Positions 53,528 to 62,353 of a stretch of 64,000 nucleotides of DNA are shown here, piece after piece; position 1 is the first letter of the stretch; each line of letters begins with the position of its first letter. The position numbers and the translations under genes were made by a program. The notes under the pieces are model-generated. The model saw only the letters and a program-made list of their open reading frames with translations. It was not told the DNA's origin and did not search any database. Source of the DNA: Streptomyces sp. NBC_01233 (GTDB lineage Bacteria > Actinomycetota > Actinomycetes > Streptomycetales > Streptomycetaceae); contig NZ_CP108514.1 in assembly GCF_035989305.1 (NCBI RefSeq), positions 5,312,501 through 5,376,500 on the forward strand, in the 5' to 3' direction.

Positions 53528-54199
53528 TCAGATCAGCCCGTTGCGCAGGGCGTAGCCGACCGCATGCGTGCGGTTGCGCAGGTGCAGCCGAGTGATGATC
53601 TCGTGCAGCACGTTCTTGACGGTCCGTTCGGAGTACGAGGTCTTGCGCGCGATCTCCGAGGTGTCCAGGCCCTCCGACACCAGGCGCAGCATGTCGGCCT
53701 CGCGCGAGGTGAGGGTGGACAGGGACACGGCGTGCGGGTCGAGGGGCGAACGCTGCAGGCTGCCCACGTGGTCGAGGAGTTTCGCGAGCAGGTCGCCGGG
53801 CAGCACGCCCTCGCCGTTGGCTATCGCCAGGACCAGGCGCAGGAGCCGGTCCTGGTCGGCCTCGCTGCGCCGCAGCACCGCGGTGACCCCGCATTCGATG
53901 GCGCGCTGCAAGGCGTCCCCGGATTCGAACGTGCCGACCACGAGCCCGGTGCGGGTGCCGGAGTTGTGCCGCAGCCGGTACAGCAGGGCGGCCGTCTCGT
54001 CGTCCACGCTGTCCACGGCGACGAGCGACACCTGCGCGCCGTCGGCGTCGGCGACGTCGACGAGTTCGATCTCGCGCCGCTGGCGCAACTGGTGGACGAC
54101 TCCGACGTGCAGGACCGGGTCCGGTGCGTACACGGCCACGGTGACCCGTTCGCCGGCGCCGGATGAGGAGGCGGTTCCGTAGTTCTCAGGCTGGGTCAT
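53528..54199 (-). CDS. LuxR-family response-regulator-like transcription factor
   Basis: A 223-residue protein. An N-terminal receiver-like domain (VTVAVYAPDPVLHVGVVHQL) lacks a clear phosphoacceptor Asp context (DSVDDETAALLY is the nearest). The C-terminal LuxR HTH is VSLSTLTSREADMLRLVSEG, then DTSEIARKTSYSERTVKNVL and RLHLRNRTHAVGYALRNGLI. It lies just upstream of the tail genes on the same strand, so it could regulate them. ATG at 54199 has AGGTACG upstream. Confidence 0.85.
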   Translation of the reverse strand: MTQPENYGTASSSGAGERVTVAVYAPDPVLHVGVVHQLRQRREIELVDVADADGAQVSLVAVDSVDDETAALLYRLRHNSGTRTGLVVGTFESGDALQRAIECGVTAVLRRSEADQDRLLRLVLAIANGEGVLPGDLLAKLLDHVGSLQRSPLDPHAVSLSTLTSREADMLRLVSEGLDTSEIARKTSYSERTVKNVLHEIITRLHLRNRTHAVGYALRNGLI

Positions 54200-54367
54200 G
54201 TGTCGTACCTGTTCCATGATGCGTATGTGGGGCCACGGATGGGGTGGAATGGTCAACAAGGGGTTGGGTGCCCGTAGTTGAGGAGCGTCTGTGGGGGCAT
54301 CTGGGTTGCCCGGGGCGTTGCCCTCGCGTCCGTGGGAGCGGCCGAGGCGGCGGCGTAGCGTCGAGGC

Positions 54368-55750
54368 GTGATATCCTCAGCAGCCTCTTCCAGCCCTGGC
54401 GCGCCCGGCCTCGACATCCCGCCGGTGTCGGTGACGCCGGGCGGTACCGCATCCACCAGCCTGACCGTCCGCAACGACAGCGACATCGTCGAGGCGTACC
54501 GCCTGGAGGTCGTCGGTGACTGCGCTGCCTGGACCACGGTGGAACCCGAGCGGGTCTCCCTCTACCCCGGCACCTCGGAAACGGTGACGATCCGTCTGGC
54601 GCCGCCCCGTTCGCCGCAGGTACGGGCGGGGGACGTGCCGCTCGCCGTGCGCGTGCTGCCCACCGAGCAGCCGGAGGCCGTGCGGGTCCCCGAAACCACC
54701 GTGCATATCGGCGCATTCCGGGAACTTCGTGCTGAGAGCGCTCCCAAACGGCGCCGCGGCTGGCTGCGCGGACGTTATCGACTGGCCGTGCGCAACGAGG
54801 GCAACTGCCCCGTACAGCTGGGCTTCACGCCCGCCCAGCCGGGAGAGGAGCTGAAGTTCGCCTTCACCCCCGCGGTGCTGAAGCTGGAGCCGGGGGAGTC
54901 GGCGGAGGTGGTGCTGCGGGTCCGCACCGGCAAGCCGGTGTGGTTCGGGGCGCCGGTGACCTGGCCGTTCACCGTGGAAGTGGCCGAAGTCGAGGCCGAA
55001 GCCGGTGACAGTGCCGGGGGCGGCGGCGGTGAGGACGGCCGGGAGCGGCCGGAGCCGGACCCCGTCCGGGCGCCGCTGGACGCGGAGTTCGTCCAGATCC
55101 CGATCTTCCCGACGTGGCTGCTCGCGGTACTGGCCGCTCTGCTCGCGCTGCTGCTCGCCTGGTTCCTCCTGGTGCGTCCGGCCGTGCGCAGCACGGCCAA
55201 GGAGGCCGCCGACGAGGCGGTCCAGAAGAAGCCGACGCCCAGTGCGGACCTGAACGGGCAGGCCCCGGTGACCGGCGACGGCAAGCAGCCGGGCGGCGCG
55301 GGCAAGGGCACCCAGCCCGGCGCGGGCGGAGCCGGTACGGGAACCGGTACGGGTACGGGAGCCGGGGGCGGAGGCGGCGGTACGGGATCCGGCGGGCAGC
55401 AGAGCTCGGCCACCATCGACCTGCAGACCGCCGGTGGGCAGGCCAAGACCGGTACCTACACGGTGCCCGCGGGCAAGGCCTTCGGGATCACGGACGTCGT
55501 CGTCGCGAACTTCCAGGGCGACGAAGGAGTGGTGACCATCGACTTCGGCGACCGAAAGATCACCACGATCGCGCTGGAGACGTTCCGCAACCAGGACTAC
55601 CACTGGGTCACCCCCATCAGCATCACCGAGAGCCAGACTGTGACCGTCCAGGTGACCTGTGCGAAGCCGGGCACCCCGGCCACCGGCCGTCAGGCGCAGG
55701 AGTGTCACGAGGTACTCAATGTGAGCGGAGTGCTGAGCGACCTCCGGTGA
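54368..55750 (+). CDS. Membrane protein with beta-sandwich N-domain, linked to tail genes
   Basis: A 460-residue protein, divergent to the LuxR gene. The N-terminal half has two Ig-like beta domains (VSVTPGGTASTSLTVRNDSD; YRLAVRNEGNCPVQLGFTPA), as in proteins labelled hydrolytic protein in Streptomyces. One membrane segment lies near residues 247-270 (FPTWLLAVLAALLALLLAWF). A Gly/Thr-rich linker follows and then a small C-terminal beta domain (TYTVPAGKAFGITDVVVANF). No catalytic motif is visible. It could tether the injection apparatus to the membrane; this is inference from position only. Confidence 0.65.
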   Translation: MISSAASSSPGAPGLDIPPVSVTPGGTASTSLTVRNDSDIVEAYRLEVVGDCAAWTTVEPERVSLYPGTSETVTIRLAPPRSPQVRAGDVPLAVRVLPTEQPEAVRVPETTVHIGAFRELRAESAPKRRRGWLRGRYRLAVRNEGNCPVQLGFTPAQPGEELKFAFTPAVLKLEPGESAEVVLRVRTGKPVWFGAPVTWPFTVEVAEVEAEAGDSAGGGGGEDGRERPEPDPVRAPLDAEFVQIPIFPTWLLAVLAALLALLLAWFLLVRPAVRSTAKEAADEAVQKKPTPSADLNGQAPVTGDGKQPGGAGKGTQPGAGGAGTGTGTGTGAGGGGGGTGSGGQQSSATIDLQTAGGQAKTGTYTVPAGKAFGITDVVVANFQGDEGVVTIDFGDRKITTIALETFRNQDYHWVTPISITESQTVTVQVTCAKPGTPATGRQAQECHEVLNVSGVLSDLR

Positions 55751-55783
55751 CCGAGCGGCACGGACATCCTCGGTCAGGTTGCA

Positions 55784-55814
55784 CGCCGGGGCAAAGGGTG
55801 CCTTTGCCCCGGCG
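55784..55814 (+). terminator. Terminator after the membrane beta-domain protein gene
   Basis: CGCCGGGGCAAAGG pairs perfectly with CCTTTGCCCCGGCG around a three-base loop, 34 bases beyond the stop. Confidence 0.85.
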
Positions 55815-56075
55815 TCCGGAAATCGGTACTCCCGGGTAGCGAACGGACGTTCTCCTCGCTACCGCGCGCTTTCATTTCTGCAGTGCCTGGAACGGTTAAC
55901 CCCGGTACGCAGGGCACCAGTTGACGAAGCGCCAAAGATGGCCTGTTTTCGACTATGTCCCGAGCCCGGGTCAGGGGAAGGGGACCCGGGCAGCCTGCGC
56001 CGGCCCGCAGAGGGGGCGCGAGGCTAGGATCGGAGCGCGATCGGAGACCGGTGCCCACTGAAGGGCGGGGATGAG
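55815..56075 (+). other. Intergenic region before the SUKH gene
   Basis: No gene was seen. TAGGAT at 56025-56030 resembles a -10 element about 45 bases before the next start. A GAGCCCGGGTC...GACCCGGGC repeat (55969-55990) is a possible weak hairpin. Confidence 0.35.
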
Positions 56076-56678
56076 ATGGACCTGGAAACCTCGGTGGGGC
56101 TCCTTGCCCGATGGCTTGAGGTGAACGCTCCCGGAGACCACGCGCGACTCAACCCGCCGGCCACGCCGCTGGAGATCGCCGCGATCGCGGAGAACAGGTT
56201 CGCCCTGCACGCCGATCTGCGGACATGGCTGTCACTGCACAACGGGGTCCGCGCCGGCCGGGCGTTCGTCGGGCCGGGCGGCTTCCTTCCCGGTGGCTAC
56301 TTCCTCCTGGACACGGAAGGCATGAGGCTGGGGCAGCGCGACATGGAGTCGGCCATCGCCTGGAGCCTGGAGGACGACAACGTGGACTTCGTGGTGGGGG
56401 GCGTGGCCCACGTCAGATGGATCCCCCTCGCCGGTACGCACGTCGGTACCCAGCTGGTCGTCGACCACCGGGAGGGTCCCGATTTCGGCGCGGTGCTCGA
56501 GATCGACGCGGACGCGGAACTGTGGGGGGTCAAGCGCTGGTCCGGCCTGGCCGGGATGTTCGCCGCCACCCACCACGCGCTGTCCACCGGGACCCCGGTC
56601 CGCGACGGGGTCGGCCAGGACGTGTACCCCCAGGTGATCGAGGACGCGGACGGGGCGCGCCACGTCGACTGGCGTTGA
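56076..56678 (+). CDS. SMI1/KNR4 (SUKH) family protein
   Basis: A 200-residue protein of the SUKH superfamily. The family pattern is seen as LNPPATPLEIAAIAENRFAL then LRTWLSLHNGVRAG, the acidic-aromatic region FLPGGYFLLDTEGM, and FVVGGVAHVRWIPLAGTHVG followed by VDHREGPDFGAVLEIDAD. SUKH proteins are often immunity proteins of polymorphic toxins or act in stress networks. It lies convergent to a large secreted DNase-containing gene, which makes immunity a possible but unproven role. ATG at 56076 follows GGGCGGGG. Confidence 0.85.
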   Translation: MDLETSVGLLARWLEVNAPGDHARLNPPATPLEIAAIAENRFALHADLRTWLSLHNGVRAGRAFVGPGGFLPGGYFLLDTEGMRLGQRDMESAIAWSLEDDNVDFVVGGVAHVRWIPLAGTHVGTQLVVDHREGPDFGAVLEIDADAELWGVKRWSGLAGMFAATHHALSTGTPVRDGVGQDVYPQVIEDADGARHVDWR

Positions 56679-56700
56679 CCGCCCGCGGGAGACGGAAAGG

Positions 56701-56735
56701 GGACCGGGGCCCGGCCTCAGGCCGGACCCCGGTCC
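56701..56735. terminator. Bidirectional terminator between SUKH and the large secreted protein gene
   Basis: GGACCGGGGCCCGGCCT pairs with AGGCCGGACCCCGGTCC, with one mismatch and a short loop, between convergent genes. Confidence 0.8.
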
Positions 56736-56753
56736 CGTTCGGTTGCCTACCTG

Positions 56754-59700
56754 TCAGGGGCGGGGAATGCAGATGTCGCTCATGTTGCAGCCCTCATAGC
56801 TCGGGAGTTCCATGTAGAAGGGCCCGCCGTCCAGGACACGGGCCTTCGTGTAGAACCCGGACAGACCCGGACCGCGTCCCGCGTCCATGTTGTCCTTGCC
56901 GGGCATGCTGGCCCTGCCGCAGATCTCCGACCAGGACGGCGGGTCGGCCCTCTCGTCCTCGTGGATCCGCCACTTCCCGTCGTCGTGCTTCTCCGCGTAC
57001 AGCTGGACGCAGGGGCCGCCGTTGACGATGGGCAGGAAGGACCCACCGCTCTCCTGGCTTGCCGCGAAGGGGAACTCGTCGCACTGGACGCTGCCCTTCG
57101 CGTCGGGTGTGGCGTCGTCGTGCGCCTTCCAGGCGAACGCTCCGCTCTTGTTGCAGATCGTCTCCCGGTTCTTCTTCGCCATGGCGGGGTTCTTCAGGCG
57201 GTGCATCGGCGTGCCGTGGCGCTTGCTGCCCGGATGCGTGGGGAGCTTCTCCCGCATGATCCAGTAGTAGGCGGCCGCCGGCGGGAACCTCTGGTCGTCC
57301 GCGGTCCAGGTGGGAATGTGCTTGCCGAACACGCAGCCGGTGGAGTTGGCCACGGCCATTCCGTTGTCGCACTGGATCTGGTCGAAGAAGGACCAGCTCG
57401 GCTCCTTCGTCACCACGGATCCGGCCACCTCGGGGGAGGAGGCGCTGAACTTCATGACCGTTCCACGGTCGAACTCCTCGGACGTGCCGGCGGTCGGCTT
57501 GGTCCAGGTGTACTTCCGGGTCGCGATGGCCCAGTGGCTGTCCCCCACGGGGGCCCAGGAGGTGGCACCGCTCCAGACGCCGTCCAGCGAACTGCTGCAG
57601 TTCGTCGTGCAGAGCGCGTCCCAGTAGTCCAGTTTGATCGTCCCCAGGTTGGGACTGATGGACATCGGGCTGACGAACATCCGCTGGTGGAAGTCCTTGG
57701 AGTTACTGACCACCGTCTCTTCGCGGACCATGAAGACGGCCGTTCCGATGGTCTTCCCGTCCTTCTCCCACCGGGTGAGGACGGCCAGCTTGTGGCAGCC
57801 CTCGCGGCGCGTCACGGTGTAGCCGGTGACGCTCGGGTCGTTGCACCAGGAGACGAGCGGATCCTCGGCGCCTGCCGCGGCACGCATCGAGGGAGCCGCC
57901 TTCGGCATGCCCGCCTTGTACTTGCCGATGTCGTAGTCGAGAGTGACGCACTGCCGCACTCCCTTGCCGCTGGTCTCCCGGCACTCCTCGGGGGCCTTCA
58001 GGAAGTTCGCGCCCGGGGCCTTGCCGAGCGCCTTCAGCGGCGCCGGCACCCCCTGCGGGTTCGGCTGCTTCTGCCGGTCGTTGTCGACGAAGTCGTGCTC
58101 GGGGGCGTTCGGGTTCTCGTCGGGGATCACGATCTCCGGCAGCATGTTCCAGGTGCCCGGCTCGAACGCGACGGCGTCGTAAGCGATGTCCTGGTCTCCG
58201 GTGCCGTCCGAGGTGATGCTGGTCAGCCGCACCTCGGGGACGACGCCCTTGAAGCGGTACGTGCCGATGTTCACCCAGCGGTTTCCGGTGCCCGGCTGCG
58301 AGACGACCTTCTGCCGCCAGCCGTTCGCGGTCTTGATCTCGTACGTGGCGACCTTGGTGTGCGCACCGTGGTCGGGCAGGTGCACGTAGACCTTGGCCTC
58401 CTTGTCGAGGGCCTGCTTGAGCTTCCAGGTGCCGGTCACCTTCATGCGGTCGCCTTCGGCGCCGCTCTTGCGGGTGTGGGCGAACCAGAAGTTGCCGGCG
58501 TAGCCGGCGCCGAGCTGCTGGAAGTCGATCTTCGCGCTGGGTGTGGCGAAGTCGAGGGTGAAGGTGCCGCTGTTCGCCGTCGGACGGGAGCAGCCCGGCC
58601 GGTGGATCGGGGTGCCGTCCGGTACGTCGTCGACGACGAGTGCGTTGGCGGGCAGGCCCTGGGTGGTGCAGTTGGGCGGGTAGGCGGTGCCGTCGGCCTC
58701 TTCCTTGTAGGTGTCGTTGAAGCGCATGATTTCGTTGCCGCACTCGGCCTTGGTGGTGCAGTCCTTCCACGTGACCGGCTGGTTCCACCAGCACTTGAGG
58801 TCCTCGCGGGTGCAGGCGCCGAGACCCGGCTCGTTCTTGTCGTTCGGGCCGATCTTGCTCGGGTCGCAGCTGTTGGCCGTGGTGCAGAACAGGCTCTCCG
58901 CCGGCTTGACCGCGGTGCGCAGTGCGGGACTGTTCCACCAGGCCTCGCGGAAGCCCGCGACCATTTTGCCCGGGGATTCCATCGCCTCCAGGGGCCGGGC
59001 TGCCCAGCCGAGGACCTTCTCCTGGTAGGGCCAGTCCTGGGGGTGCTTGGCGTGCGAGTAGTCGTTCCCGCCGGTCGGGCTCTCGAGGAACGGCGTGCGG
59101 TTGGCCTTCCAGAGCGGGTTGGCCGGGTTGTTGGTGAAGCCCACGCCCCACAGGCCGCCGTTGCTCGCGGCCGCCGCCTTGGGGTAGTAGCCGGAGTTGT
59201 AGGCCCAGAGGGCGAAGAACCAGTTCTCGATGTACTTGGGATCGCCGTTGTTGACCTTCAGGCCGTCCGCGGTGGTCACGTTCCACTTGTCGGCGAGGAT
59301 GCGCTGGCCGGCGGCGATGTTGGCGGTGTAGTCGAGTGCGGCGGCTTCCTGCTGCAGGGTCGTCAGGGGCAGTTCGCCGGTCTTCTCCTTGCCGTGCATG
59401 CGCATGCCGTCGGTGATCTGGGTGACGCCGTACCCGCAGTCGGCCTCGGCCCAGTCGATGCCCCACGGGTCGGTCTGCTGGCCGCTGGCGGCGTACTTGA
59501 TGCCGTAGTAGTTGCCGATCAGCGGGTTGCCGGTGACGCCGGGGACGACGACGCGGGAGGCCTGCCACATGTTGGATTCCTGGGCGGTGATGCCCAGCAG
59601 CACCTGCGCGGGGATCCGGCCACCGCTGTGGAGGCCCAGGCGCGGGAACAGGGTCTGCGGCTGGTACGCCGGCATCCCCAGGTTCTTCCAGTTCGCCGGC

Positions 59701-61118
59701 CGGGAGACGTTCTTGTCGAGCGTCCCGTTGACGATCTGGTCGACCGCCCACTCCACCTGGCGCGGCTTGGGCTGCATGGCCTGCTTGGCCGGGTCGTTGC
59801 GCGCCACCGAGCAGTAGCGCTCGGGCTCGGCGACCGAGGCGGCCTGCGCCGCCGCGAGCGCCGGGGCCGACTTCGCTGCCGGGGCGGCCGACGTCGGTGC
59901 GGCCGGGGCCAGGGCCGGGGAGGGAGCCGTGCCCGCGGCGGCCTTCTCGGCCGTCAGTGACGGGGTGACGGTGAACTGCGTGTCCTTGCCCGTGGCGAGG
60001 ACCTTGAGGCTGATCTTCTTCGGCTCGGCAGCGAGGTCCTGCTTGCGCGGGTCGCCCTCGCCGGCTGTCGCCACCTTGGTGACCAGGGCCTTGCCCCCGG
60101 TGGTGACCTGGGACTCCTTGGGCACGTCCGGGCGGCGCTGGACCGTCTTGGGCAGCGGGTCCGCGGCCTGGGTGTCGCCGGTGATGACGACGGCGCCGCC
60201 GGCGCTGCTGGAGACGTCCATCTTCGTCAGCGCACCGCGCGCCAGGACGCTCTGCTTCGTCTTGTCGGCGTTGCCGCGCGCGATGTCGGCCGCGCTGATG
60301 CGCTTGACCTCACCCTTGTCGGTGGAGCCGGCGGGGCGGTCCAGGTAGACGAGGCCGCCGTCGGCGTCGGCCTTGAGTCCGAAGGGCACCTGTCCCGTGT
60401 GGGCGATGGCGGTCCGGCGGCCTTGTTCGTCGATCCGGGTGAGGCGGGCGGCGTCCGCCGCGACGATGTCCTTGCCGACCGGGACGGCGGAGGTGACCTG
60501 GCCGGTCAGCTCGGTGGTCCGGCTGACCTTCGCCTCGGCGGCGTCGACGGTCAGCAGCCGGGTCTGGTTCTTGGTGTCGCCTCCGGCCTGGGTGAGGACG
60601 GCGCTCTCGCCGGTGCCGCAGCCCGGGCTGAAGTAGGCGAGCGAGGCCTGCCGGTCCAGCTTGGTGACGGCGCCGGAGTCCAGGTCCACCACTGCGGTGA
60701 ACGCGCCCCGCGCCATCAGCTCGGGCTTGTTGGTGAAGGTACGCGGGGCGTAGGCGACCACGGCCCGCTTGCCCGATCCGGTGACGCAGGCGTTGCCGAT
60801 CCACATGTCGGCGTCGAAGCCCGGCTCGGCGAGCGTCGCGGCCGTACGCCAGCCGTAGCCGGCCTTCTGGTCCGTGACCAGCACATGGAAACCGGCAGCG
60901 TCACCGCTGGTGGTCCACGCCCGGTCGGTCGAGGCCTTCCATCCCTTGCCCAGGACCTTCTCCCGGTCGGCGGGCGCGACCTGGGAGGGGTCCGCGGCGG
61001 CGGCTTCCGGCCGCGTCGCCGGGTCGGCCCATGCCTGCCCCTGCACCAGGCCGCATATGAGTGCGGTACTGATGAGGGCCGCAGCTGATGCGCTGCGTTT
61101 TCTCACACGATGTCTCAA
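56754..61118 (-). CDS. Giant secreted protein: lytic-transglycosylase-like, golvesin-like and NucA/NucB DNase-like domains
   Basis: A protein of about 1,454 residues with a signal peptide (SASAAALISTALICGLVQGQ, cut near AWA-DP). Residues about 60-360 form a beta-propeller-like part (RLTRIDEQGRRTAIAHTGQV). After an Ala/Pro linker, residues about 480-690 resemble an SLT/lysozyme fold with ITAQESNMWQAS (probable catalytic Glu near 513) and YGVTQITDGMR. Residues about 850-985 look like the golvesin C-terminal domain (KVYVHLPDHGAHTKVATYEI). The end has RETICNKSGAF and VQCDEFPFAASQESGGSF, the NucA/NucB DNase signature. TTG at 61118 has AGGA six bases upstream; GTG at 61106 is the alternative. Confidence 0.8.
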   Translation of the reverse strand: MRHRVRKRSASAAALISTALICGLVQGQAWADPATRPEAAAADPSQVAPADREKVLGKGWKASTDRAWTTSGDAAGFHVLVTDQKAGYGWRTAATLAEPGFDADMWIGNACVTGSGKRAVVAYAPRTFTNKPELMARGAFTAVVDLDSGAVTKLDRQASLAYFSPGCGTGESAVLTQAGGDTKNQTRLLTVDAAEAKVSRTTELTGQVTSAVPVGKDIVAADAARLTRIDEQGRRTAIAHTGQVPFGLKADADGGLVYLDRPAGSTDKGEVKRISAADIARGNADKTKQSVLARGALTKMDVSSSAGGAVVITGDTQAADPLPKTVQRRPDVPKESQVTTGGKALVTKVATAGEGDPRKQDLAAEPKKISLKVLATGKDTQFTVTPSLTAEKAAAGTAPSPALAPAAPTSAAPAAKSAPALAAAQAASVAEPERYCSVARNDPAKQAMQPKPRQVEWAVDQIVNGTLDKNVSRPANWKNLGMPAYQPQTLFPRLGLHSGGRIPAQVLLGITAQESNMWQASRVVVPGVTGNPLIGNYYGIKYAASGQQTDPWGIDWAEADCGYGVTQITDGMRMHGKEKTGELPLTTLQQEAAALDYTANIAAGQRILADKWNVTTADGLKVNNGDPKYIENWFFALWAYNSGYYPKAAAASNGGLWGVGFTNNPANPLWKANRTPFLESPTGGNDYSHAKHPQDWPYQEKVLGWAARPLEAMESPGKMVAGFREAWWNSPALRTAVKPAESLFCTTANSCDPSKIGPNDKNEPGLGACTREDLKCWWNQPVTWKDCTTKAECGNEIMRFNDTYKEEADGTAYPPNCTTQGLPANALVVDDVPDGTPIHRPGCSRPTANSGTFTLDFATPSAKIDFQQLGAGYAGNFWFAHTRKSGAEGDRMKVTGTWKLKQALDKEAKVYVHLPDHGAHTKVATYEIKTANGWRQKVVSQPGTGNRWVNIGTYRFKGVVPEVRLTSITSDGTGDQDIAYDAVAFEPGTWNMLPEIVIPDENPNAPEHDFVDNDRQKQPNPQGVPAPLKALGKAPGANFLKAPEECRETSGKGVRQCVTLDYDIGKYKAGMPKAAPSMRAAAGAEDPLVSWCNDPSVTGYTVTRREGCHKLAVLTRWEKDGKTIGTAVFMVREETVVSNSKDFHQRMFVSPMSISPNLGTIKLDYWDALCTTNCSSSLDGVWSGATSWAPVGDSHWAIATRKYTWTKPTAGTSEEFDRGTVMKFSASSPEVAGSVVTKEPSWSFFDQIQCDNGMAVANSTGCVFGKHIPTWTADDQRFPPAAAYYWIMREKLPTHPGSKRHGTPMHRLKNPAMAKKNRETICNKSGAFAWKAHDDATPDAKGSVQCDEFPFAASQESGGSFLPIVNGGPCVQLYAEKHDDGKWRIHEDERADPPSWSEICGRASMPGKDNMDAGRGPGLSGFYTKARVLDGGPFYMELPSYEGCNMSDICIPRP

Positions 61119-61611
61119 AGGTCTTCCTTGGTCGGCCTGTACGGGGTCTCTCCGCGCAAGACCGCCCGGATGCAGGCACGTCGGAGACGCGCCCGTGTCG
61201 ACGGGCGGCTTCGCGAGCGAAGGAGCGGGTGGCGCTGAGCACCCTGGGAGGCGGGCGGGCCCGGCTCGGCGCACGCCGAAGGACCCGCTGCCGCTCGGCG
61301 CGTCGGCCGGGCCGTCGGCCCGCCGGACACGCAGAAGAACGGGCCGCCGAAGGATCGGACGGCCCGTCACCGAGCGCTGTGATCGGGCTGGCTCATCCGA
61401 GGCGAGCCGTTGAGTTTCCGGGAGTTGGGACCCTTGCCGTCACGTTCGATGTTGTACACGGCAGCAGTGACAGCGGACCAGTTGATTTCCGGCGCACGGC
61501 TGAGGTCCGAAGGCCGGAACGGCCTTGGGACGCCCGCTTGTTCAGCACCCGCCGACTGCGATCAGCTTCCGGCCACCGGTGGAGTGGATGGCCGGAAACG
61601 GCCGGTTGGGG
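61119..61611 (-). promoter_or_regulatory. 493-base region upstream of the giant secreted protein gene
   Basis: No gene was supported; open frames here are GC-rich shadows without ribosome binding sites. ACGGGCCG/CGGCCCGT (61339-61367) forms a hairpin and GGCCG-GAAA-CGGCC (61590-61603) a small one just beyond the stop of the preceding minus-strand gene, a possible terminator. The promoter of the secreted protein gene should lie here but I could not place it. Confidence 0.4.
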
Positions 61612-62220
61612 TCAGGGCCAGACCAGGCAGTACGGCTGGTGGCCGGCCTCGTGGAGGCGGTGGGAGAAGTCCTGCCACTCGTGGAGCAGCTGGTAGACGT
61701 TGAAGGCGTCGCTCGGGCCGCCGCGGTCCGGGACCGTGGACCAGATGAAGGCCGCCGCGCCCACCGACTCCTCGCCGATGCCGCGCAGCGGGTCGACCAC
61801 CGTCATGGGGAGCTTGACCACCGCGTAGTCGGGGTGGAGGACGACCAGCTCCAGCGGCGGGACCTTGTGCAGGGGTATGCCCTCGATGCCGGTCAGGACC
61901 ATCGCGGCCACCGTCTCCGGCTTGATCTTGGTGAAGAGGCCGCCCATGCCGAGCTCGTCGCCGCCGAGCTCCTCGGGCCGCATGGTGACCGGGACGCGGG
62001 CCGCCGTGGCGCCGTCGGGGGCGCCGAAGTACTTGTACGTCACTCCCATGCCGCGGCCCTTGGGCAGGTCCTCGGCGGGCGTCGCGGGTCCCGGGACGGC
62101 GTCGGCCGCCTCCGTGGCACGGCGGCGGTGCTTGCCCCGGCGGCGGGCCTCGCGGGCTTCGCGGGCGCGCTGCGGATCGAGGCCGTCCGTACCCTCGCCC
62201 GGTCCACCACCGCGTTGCAT
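61612..62220 (-). CDS. Conserved hypothetical protein
   Basis: A protein of about 202 residues. It begins with a charged stretch (AREAREARRRGKHRRRATEA), followed by a folded part: GRGMGVTYKYFGAPDGATAA, PLHKVPPLELVVLHPDYAVV, KLPMTVVDPLRGIGEESVGA, and the aromatic end VYQLLHEWQDFSHRLHEAGH. No signal peptide or membrane segment. I do not recognise the family. ATG at 62220 with GGTGGAG upstream is chosen over the longer frame to 62355, which covers the start of hemL on the other strand. Confidence 0.65.
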   Translation of the reverse strand: MQRGGGPGEGTDGLDPQRAREAREARRRGKHRRRATEAADAVPGPATPAEDLPKGRGMGVTYKYFGAPDGATAARVPVTMRPEELGGDELGMGGLFTKIKPETVAAMVLTGIEGIPLHKVPPLELVVLHPDYAVVKLPMTVVDPLRGIGEESVGAAAFIWSTVPDRGGPSDAFNVYQLLHEWQDFSHRLHEAGHQPYCLVWP

Positions 62221-62353
62221 ATCTCCACCCGACTGGTCTTGCTTGCCCCGGCCCCGCGGCCCCCGCCACGCAGCCTGATCATCATGGCAGTGACCTCCCC
62301 CGCGGCGACGCGGTGAAACGCCCGTCCGCAAGTCTGTCGCGGCCTCTGAGACC

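Noticed and set aside
53352..53894. A 180-codon minus-strand open frame as the missing 5' part of the baseplate gene
   Set aside because: It mostly overlaps the LuxR gene in another frame and has Pro/Arg-rich shadow composition without tail-protein motifs.
56961..59960. A 999-codon open frame on the plus strand
   Set aside because: It is antisense to the secreted DNase-like gene, has no recognisable domain and no ribosome binding site.
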